From Cladobotryum mycophilum (Eukaryota > Ascomycota > Sordariomycetes > Hypocreales > Hypocreaceae): 64,000 nt of DNA. The DNA lies in contig JAVFKD010000016.1 of assembly GCA_036429605.1 (NCBI GenBank), forward strand, positions 3,658,001 through 3,722,000, written 5' to 3'. Shown here in pieces: positions 57,701-64,000 of the stretch (positions are counted from its first letter, which is position 1; each line of letters starts with the position of its first letter). The notes beneath the pieces are model-generated. The model searched no databases, was not told the DNA's origin, and worked only from the letters and a program-made list of their open reading frames with translations. The position numbers and the translations under genes are program-made.

Positions 57701-59420
57701 TTGGACGATAGCGTTGGGAACATGCTTCCTTGACAAGGGGGATGGGATGTAAAGGAGGCGAGAGGCGGGAGAGCTCTCTCCTTTGCATCACTGTCGTCAT
57801 TGGGACGGATTGCTTACAGGCCTACCAAGACATTCTCCAACGCCATCGTGGGGTCCGACGACTCTAAATTCTCAAAACACATGCTTTTTCCCCGAACAAG
57901 TGGACTTGGATACGTCATTGAGGCGAATTCTTGAAGCAAAAAACTGGCTTCATCATCCCATGTCTTGATGGGCCCTGCAGCTCTACTGGTTGCGGGCTTT
58001 GTGCTCCACAGCCAAGGCGGGACGAGACAAGCAAGGCTCCTTACGGATGATGCTTGAACGGACGAGCTCGTTGGCCGTGCGACTCGTCTGCCCGCGACAA
58101 GTCAACGTGCAGTGTTTGTGTGTCTTTGTCTGTGTCCTTCGTCTGTCGTGGTGCGACACGTTTTGACCTCCTTGTGTCGTGTCGTTCCTGGTTGGTATTC
58201 GTGGGGCGCCACTTGAGTGACTCGGTTACGTTTTACGGGCCAATTAGGCATTATTTCTTCTTTGCATCCCCCTCTTGAGTTCACCATCACCCGAATCCCC
58301 CCTCCAAGCTGAAGCACATGTGCATGCAGAGAAAACAACTTTGCGAGCTCATTGCCATTCTTGGTTGGCGTGTAACATGCAGCTAGAGCCGCTGATTCAC
58401 CATGCTCGGTCAATACTTGAAGTCATCACTCCGCAAAAGAAAACAGTAATTGCGAACGCGATCGAATGCCTAACTTCAAGTGCCATTATGCAGCGTTCCG
58501 TCATCTTGACGCCGTGGAACCAATTTCCAGGGGAAATTCGCCCAACAAGCGACATTGCTCCGTCCCCTGCTTGGAAAGCTCCAGGCCACTCTAATAGGGT
58601 CCTACTGCAGCTATCGCTACCCGTTTTCACTTCATCTCCGCGTTGAGCCTATCGCATTACATTGAATGGCGGATGCGCCAATCACCCGCCGTTGGACGGC
58701 CTAAGACCCCATATTGCGCAATGCATCTGTCCCAAGCCTCTTCATCTGCAGCTTCTGTGTCCAATTTCTCTAGAGAGCAAACGTTATCTCTCCTAGGCTG
58801 GGGGCACAAGGGCCGTTGCTAGGCTCCCACGTGGATGGGATGGGTAATTTCGTTCAGGGTCGCCTCAACTGTCTAGAATACCCACGCCACAATAACCTAA
58901 AGATATGGCATTCTAAATAGTAACTTGACGGTGCTTGGAGGCTGGATGCTACTGACTTTGCTTCTAGAAATAAATATAGTGGTCACCGCCCGTTGAGTAG
59001 GGACATGGATTCTATGGGCGGATCTAAGAATCGTAGTCCGGCCAACCCCAAAGAGATGCTCCCCCGTCTCACATATGCAGTCGTTTAGAGGTGACATGTC
59101 TGACAGACAAACATACAATTGAGCTTACTCGTACTCATAACCTTGAAGTAGTTGATTCAACCCAAAGGTCGCTTGCCGTATGTGTCTTGATTGGTAATAC
59201 TTGCAACACGTGTATGGTCGGACGGGTGCATGGCCGGAGCGAGAAGTGAGCAACGTTACCGAAGGCTGCCACGACCGTGCCTCGCATAATCTGCCGCGTT
59301 GCAAGGCAGTATTTGCGAGACAAAGGACACGTTTTGCGGAGAGACGTGGTGATGTATTCGTGGATAGCAAATGGGTGAGTGCCATGTCAAACGCCTTGTG
59401 CTTGCCCAATCCTGTAGTTG
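53948..59420. other. Gene-poor region
   Basis: About 5.5 kb with no frame that combines length, a start, splice sites and recognisable motifs. It contains a GA microsatellite (54702-54741), clusters of GTAGGTA-type motifs (54966-55032) and CT-rich tracts. It could hold non-coding RNAs or poorly conserved genes that cannot be recognised by reading. Confidence 0.4.
54702..54741. repeat. (GA)n microsatellite
   Basis: An uninterrupted GA dinucleotide run of about 27 bases with imperfect GA-rich flanks. Confidence 0.9.
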
Positions 59421-61109
59421 TGGTTTGATTTAATGATGGATGGTATTTTTCTTAACACGGATAATGAGGTAACTGTGGGTTGCTAGCATCCTTATATGAA
59501 AGAAAGGGGTCCTCTTCACTTTGGCAATGTGATTTGGTGTTTCGATATTACGGGCAAGCTTTGTTATACAATATCTAGTGTTTACATACTGGAGAGATTA
59601 TGCTAAGCCCATATGAATTAGATATCGATGACATTCCCTCTTAATTTCATTGATTTAGAATCACATCTCAGTCTTGGTAGCTGTTTAACATTCTCCTACT
59701 TATTTGAAAGTAACCAATGATAAAATCAACCTGTAAGCAAAGGTTAAGTAGCCAAAGAGTAGTAGGGAGGTGAACGTCTCAATTAGCCTTTGTTGCATGA
59801 GCTGCCAACTGTAAGATTCCTCGTTCATTTGAGTAGTTTCCTATGCTATATAGCTGGAGTCGCGAGGGGAGTGCAGCCTTATGTTTAATTCTTAGAGATT
59901 TCCCTTGTGTGTGAAATATCAGAGATTCTGGTTGTTGTAGTAAGGGTAGGTAAATATCCATGAGTATACAGCTGGGGGCAGTCTCTGAGTAGTCTTGTAG
60001 GGCTTGCGTTTCGGTTATATTTTTGATCCTCATGTTGTATAGTAGGTTAGAAAGAACATGCTGCTTGAACATTTGTCGGCTTTGCCCATCAACATCTGCG
60101 TAAACATCAGGAGACCGATGCTAACTGCATGTCACGGCGTTTGTCCAGTGGCTGGTTAAAAGCAATAAAGGGGCTGCACAAGTCTCGGTTTAGTAGAAAA
60201 AAGGGTTACAGATCAACAAAATTCTTGGTTCTCTTCCTTGTGCTACGGCTCGACTTTGTAGACTCTTTGTGATAGTCCTGCTATAAAGATAGAGCAGAGC
60301 ATAGCAGGCTGAACGTAATGTCCAGAAACAGTCGTAATTACGGATACAATAGGGACTATTTTATGGCTCGACTATGAACGTATTGCGTACTCCTATATGG
60401 ACCCTTTCTCCAGGCGACTTCCCTTCCCTTTCTACTACCCAGGTCTGACAGTAAACCTCCAAGTATTCTGTTTCTGCGATACAACTACAACCCCGAGAAA
60501 CCGAGATACGCTACAATTGTATTGGAATTATAGAAACCCGACTGTTCAGCCTTGACACTCTCGAGTTTACTCATTTACTTGGTTGTATTTATGCTATGAA
60601 CGATGATCGGTGAGTATAATTACATCCAATCAAGCCTGCACACTCAAGCTACCATAAAAAGGCAGCACCTAAATGGTTCATCAAACAAAAGGGGAAAACC
60701 ATGCTTATTCAAATCATTTCAGAAATGTCCTCCATCATGATCAATGTCTCGATAATCCCAAGCACAGCATCCTTTGCCCCCGCCCCCGCCCTCCCTCTCA
60801 CAGCGTCACAACCTTCATATCCGTTATCATAAACAGATAGCAAATCGTCAACTGAAAAGCAAAATTTCGCATATCGGGAGGAGACACCTTTCGTCGTATA
60901 GGAGACAGTCCCGAGTCCCTTGTCTGGCAATCTTTGATAACGCAATCAACCACCCCCTTGAAAAGAAAAAGGAGAAGAAAAAAGAGCCTGACCAAAATCC
61001 TTTCATGGCAAGAAAAGGTCAGAGAAACGCCACATGCAGTTATGTAAGACGTGAAGCTTGGGACGCAGCAGGCCACCCCACGCGGCGGGGAACCGAATGC
61101 CCAAGGCCG
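59421..61109. other. AT-rich stretch before the monooxygenase 3' end
   Basis: Noticeably AT-rich compared with its neighbours, especially 59440-60650, with no intact gene. It could be an old, mutated repeat or just AT-rich spacer; no repeat ends were found. A short minus-strand frame at 60709-60945 has no support. Confidence 0.35.
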
Positions 61110-62887
61110 TCAGGATGACATGGGGCAGGTATACCAGGGGGAGATCAGGCGCTGGGCATAGTATGTCGGGATAGACCACACAACAAGCCACATGAAGCCG
61201 CGGGTTATGGTGGTCCTCTTTATAATGCTCGTCCTCGCCTTCATGTCCTCGAAGAGCCAGGGCTTGGCATTGGGACCGCGGAGGCGGTACCACACCGCCC
61301 ACTGGGGGTAAAAGTACCATCTGAATAGGAGGCCGTTGTGGATGGTCAGGGAGAGGAATGCAGAGCCGGCCCAGAAGGCGAGGGTCTGGAGGAGGGTGAA
61401 TGGGACGAGGCTCGAGTTAAAGGCCTGGATGCCCAGGAGCAGGACGGACAGCATGTGGAGGTTGTAGAGCAGCACGCAGGAAAAGGGGAGTTTGGGCTCG
61501 CAGCCCACTCGTCGGGCTACGCTCTCCAAGTAAGAGTTCCAGTCGACGAGGGTGAGCAGGTTGGGGCTAAGGAAGTAGTACTCGCGCGAGTCCTCCTCGT
61601 CGCGGCGCGCTTGGTCGGCGTAGTCGGACGGCAATTGCCTCTCCCCTTGATGACCAGGGCAGCCAATCGGGCGACCATTTCGGCCATGGCGGGGAAGCCA
61701 CCCTGGTGAGGCCGGGCGTAGCCAACGAAGAAGAGGCGGTGGCCGACCCCCTCGGGGAAGCAGTGGAGGTACCAGGCGCGGGGGTTGGGCGAGACGGGGG
61801 GCATGTTGCTGGGGAGCTTGATCCAGGGGAACTCGGTGCGGTAGCCGGTGCAGAGAACGACGGCGTCGAACTCGCGCTTCTCGGTCGTGCCGTCGGCCTT
61901 CTGGAACGCGATGGTCTTTCCGCTGGAGGAGATGCTGGGGCAGACGACGAGATCGACGTTTCCGTCCTGGATGGCCTCGCACATCATCTGGTTCTTGGTC
62001 ACGTACGTGGCCTGGTCGTTCCTGAGGACGGTGGACTTGGTGCACTCCAGGCAGATCTCCGAGAGCGTCTTGTGGAGGATGGGCAGGCGCCAGAGGATCC
62101 TCCGCCAGAAGCCGTAGGTGTAGACGTTCTGCGCCGAGCTGATGCGGTTGGTGGTCGCGGCCTCGAGGAAGCCGTTGACGGGGAAGTCCTTCTTCTTGTT
62201 GGCCTGCACCTGGTCCATCTCGCGACGCTTATTGAGGTAGCGGGGGCCGAAGCAGGGGGTTCGGCGGAGCCAGACGGAGACGTTTCCTGGCGACAGGTGG
62301 CCGAGCTCGGCGGAGACATCTGCACCGCTCTCGCCGGCGCCAATGACCAGGACCTTGAGCTTCTTCTCGCCCACTTCGCGCTTCAACTCGGCGCCGTAAT
62401 CGTTTGAGTAGATGACCTTGCCGTCGTACCCCTTTAGTCCCTCGGGCATGTCGTACGGCACATGATTGGCACCGGTGGATACGACGAGGGAGTCAGCCTC
62501 CATGCTAATCGTTGGCTCTCCTTCTTCCGCCAGCTGCTTGACCTGTATGGTCCATTTCCCGTCAACGTCATCCAAGGATGCGTTGACAACCTCGGAGCTG
62601 TACCTAATATGCTTCTCGAGGTCGAAGTGCTTGGCGTAGCTCTGGAGGTAGAACAGGTACTCCTCGCCGGAGGAGTAGCACAGCCTCTGCGGGTCGGGGA
62701 AGTCGGAAAAGGCCATGGCCCAGTTGGAGATGGTGAGATGTAGGTTCGGGTAGGCCTGGGAGGTGGAGAAGAGGCCGCCCAGCCTGTCGGAGCGTTCGAG
62801 GAGGATGGCGTCGTGGCCACCGTCGAGCATCTCCTTGAGGGCCGTGAGGCCACAGGGGCCAGCCCCTACAACGACGACGCGTTTCAT
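61110..62887 (-). CDS. Flavin-containing monooxygenase with hydrophobic C-terminal extension (apparent frameshift)
   Basis: ATG 62887 opens MKRVVVVGAGPCGLTALKEM, with the FAD dinucleotide motif GxGxxG at residues 8-13. The motif YDMPEGLKGYDGKVIYSNDY corresponds to the FMO identity region. A second nucleotide motif, VLVIGAGESGADVSAELG, binds NADPH. LCTGYRTEFPW is the ATG-type motif. After the GGFPAMAEMVARL segment the frame breaks at plus-strand C4 61643-61646. One more G on the coding strand gives LVIKGERQLPSDYADQ and adds about 170 residues with two or three hydrophobic stretches (LHMLSVLLLGIQAF, FTLLQTLAFWAGSAFLSL, GFMWLVVWSIP). These suggest membrane attachment. Total is about 590 residues, single exon. 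The substrate is unknown; such enzymes oxidise N, S or C atoms of small molecules, including secondary metabolites. Confidence 0.88.
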
Positions 62888-64000
62888 TGCGAGGGAGAAG
62901 AAGAAGAATCAAAGCTCAGGAGAGAGAGATGGAGCGGGTATAGCTGTTGAACGTTCCCGGACAGAATCTCTACTGGATGAGAGCAAAAGATCTTTCCGAG
63001 ATGGGATGGAAGTCTTGATATAGAGGGAACTGGGGACGAACCATGTATATATATAGCAGACCTTTTATAGGCTAATATTTGATGTAATGTGAACTAAATA
63101 GATATATGGATACCTACCCTTCTATTTGCAACCAGCAGAGAGCCGAACGCATGGACCGATTCGCTTATGAAACAAATGACAAATCTCACCCCATCTAGAT
63201 CGTCGTATGAAGCCAAGATCATGCGAATCGAATGAGTTGTAGATGATCCGATCGGATTTAGAAGAGGGGTATAGCAAAGTCTAGATCATCCCATTCTTGC
63301 TTCATGAGACATTGATGCTCTGTGATATCATGGACCATAGTAGCTGAACATACCGTACCTGTAGGAAGCCCTGATTGGATCGAGGAAAAGAGAGCTACAA
63401 AAGTCCTGGCCAACGTTGTGTCTCGGATCATCGATACCGTATGTGTTCTGGTAGATGTTCTGGTTGGATTAAGCAGTCCCAAGAGCCGTGTGCGGCCCGC
63501 GCATTAGCGTTCCAAGCTATATCATGGAATAGCCTATTTGTCTCGGCACTCCCCTTCGGCACTGCCGTAGCTTAACGAGTTTAGTTCCCGGTTTACGTTG
63601 GGCATCTGATGCGGGAATAACGCGTAAGAACAGGCGGTCAAGAGAAAGAAAAAACGAAGCTATCGGCGTAGTGTCCGTGGATGGTGTCCGAGGACGGTGT
63701 TGCTGTTGTCGTGGTTGTTGTTGTTTGTGGTGTGGCGATTTGCTGTGACGAATCTGCTGTTGATGGAGACATTTGCTTGCGGGCGTCACATCGTGATGAT
63801 GGCGCAAGGCTAGCTATATGTGGTTGGATTTGCATACAAGTGTGAAGGATTATGCTTTGTAATCTCGATCTTGTTTAAGCGAGATACTGGGAAAGGAGGG
63901 TGAGGCAGACGTCGGTTAGATTCTGTGCTCTCTTTCAGGGGTGAGAGGATGGAGGAGGCGGGCTGTTATCGCGACACGACATGGTTTGTGATGCTTGTCC
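62888..64000. other. Upstream region of the monooxygenase gene
   Basis: About 1.1 kb to the window end. It is AT-rich at 63040-63130, with a short trinucleotide-rich segment (GTT/GTG) at 63700-63730. No gene is supported. Confidence 0.4.

Noticed and set aside
60709..60945. Minus-strand frame of 78 residues ending EDISEMI
   Set aside because: Not supported by a domain or a convincing start; lies in the 3' flank of the monooxygenase.
61706..62407. Long plus-strand frame opposite the monooxygenase
   Set aside because: Antisense shadow created by high third-position GC; no independent motifs.

Overview
This is a window of a filamentous ascomycete genome, most likely a Sordariomycete and probably Hypocreales. 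The evidence is short introns (about 48-120 bp) with GTAAGT-like donors and CTAAC/CTGAC branch sites, fungus-specific families (HET, Zn2Cys6 regulators, RTA1, Bqt4, DUF3435), an intron-containing tRNA-Thr, and pyrimidine-rich promoters with many microsatellites. Genes are on both strands, with no operon logic.

Layout. 1-6.4 kb is an accessory, partly decayed zone. It holds the last exon of a coiled-coil gene, then an apparently complete seven-exon minus-strand gene for a DUF3435 tyrosine recombinase (the family of Starship captains) fused to zinc-finger-like and chromodomain-like segments, then a broken trypsin-like gene and a HET fragment. 6.5-13.7 kb carries a HET gene, a Zn2Cys6 regulator and a paraoxonase-like gene. 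14.35-21.9 kb is bracketed by two identical inverted tRNA-Thr(AGT) genes and contains an MFS transporter and a divergent Zn2Cys6 regulator. 22.8-46.2 kb is mostly conserved core genome: a zinc-knuckle/RS protein, Ppg1 phosphatase, Rho-GDI, Bqt4, 3-hydroxyisobutyrate dehydrogenase, an RTA1-like membrane protein, AP-3 beta, an unknown conserved-looking protein and Nuf2. 46.8-50.4 kb is a tandem array of four thioredoxin units that have diverged: two have CGPC, one has CGPS, and one has lost the active-site exon. 51.5-53.9 kb is a large Ser-rich unknown protein. 54-61.1 kb is gene-poor, and the window ends with a flavin monooxygenase carrying a hydrophobic C-terminal extension.

A technical pattern matters for every user of this annotation. 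Nine otherwise well-preserved genes contain exactly one apparent frameshift. In each case it lies at a run of 4-6 identical bases and is repaired by one more base of the same kind. This looks like systematic homopolymer shortening in the assembly rather than nine pseudogenes. Those genes are listed as CDS, with the suspected site given.

The most biologically interesting items are the recombinase with chromodomain-like repeats, the thioredoxin array with its CGPS member and its frame-preserving exon loss, and the tRNA-bracketed transporter/regulator block.
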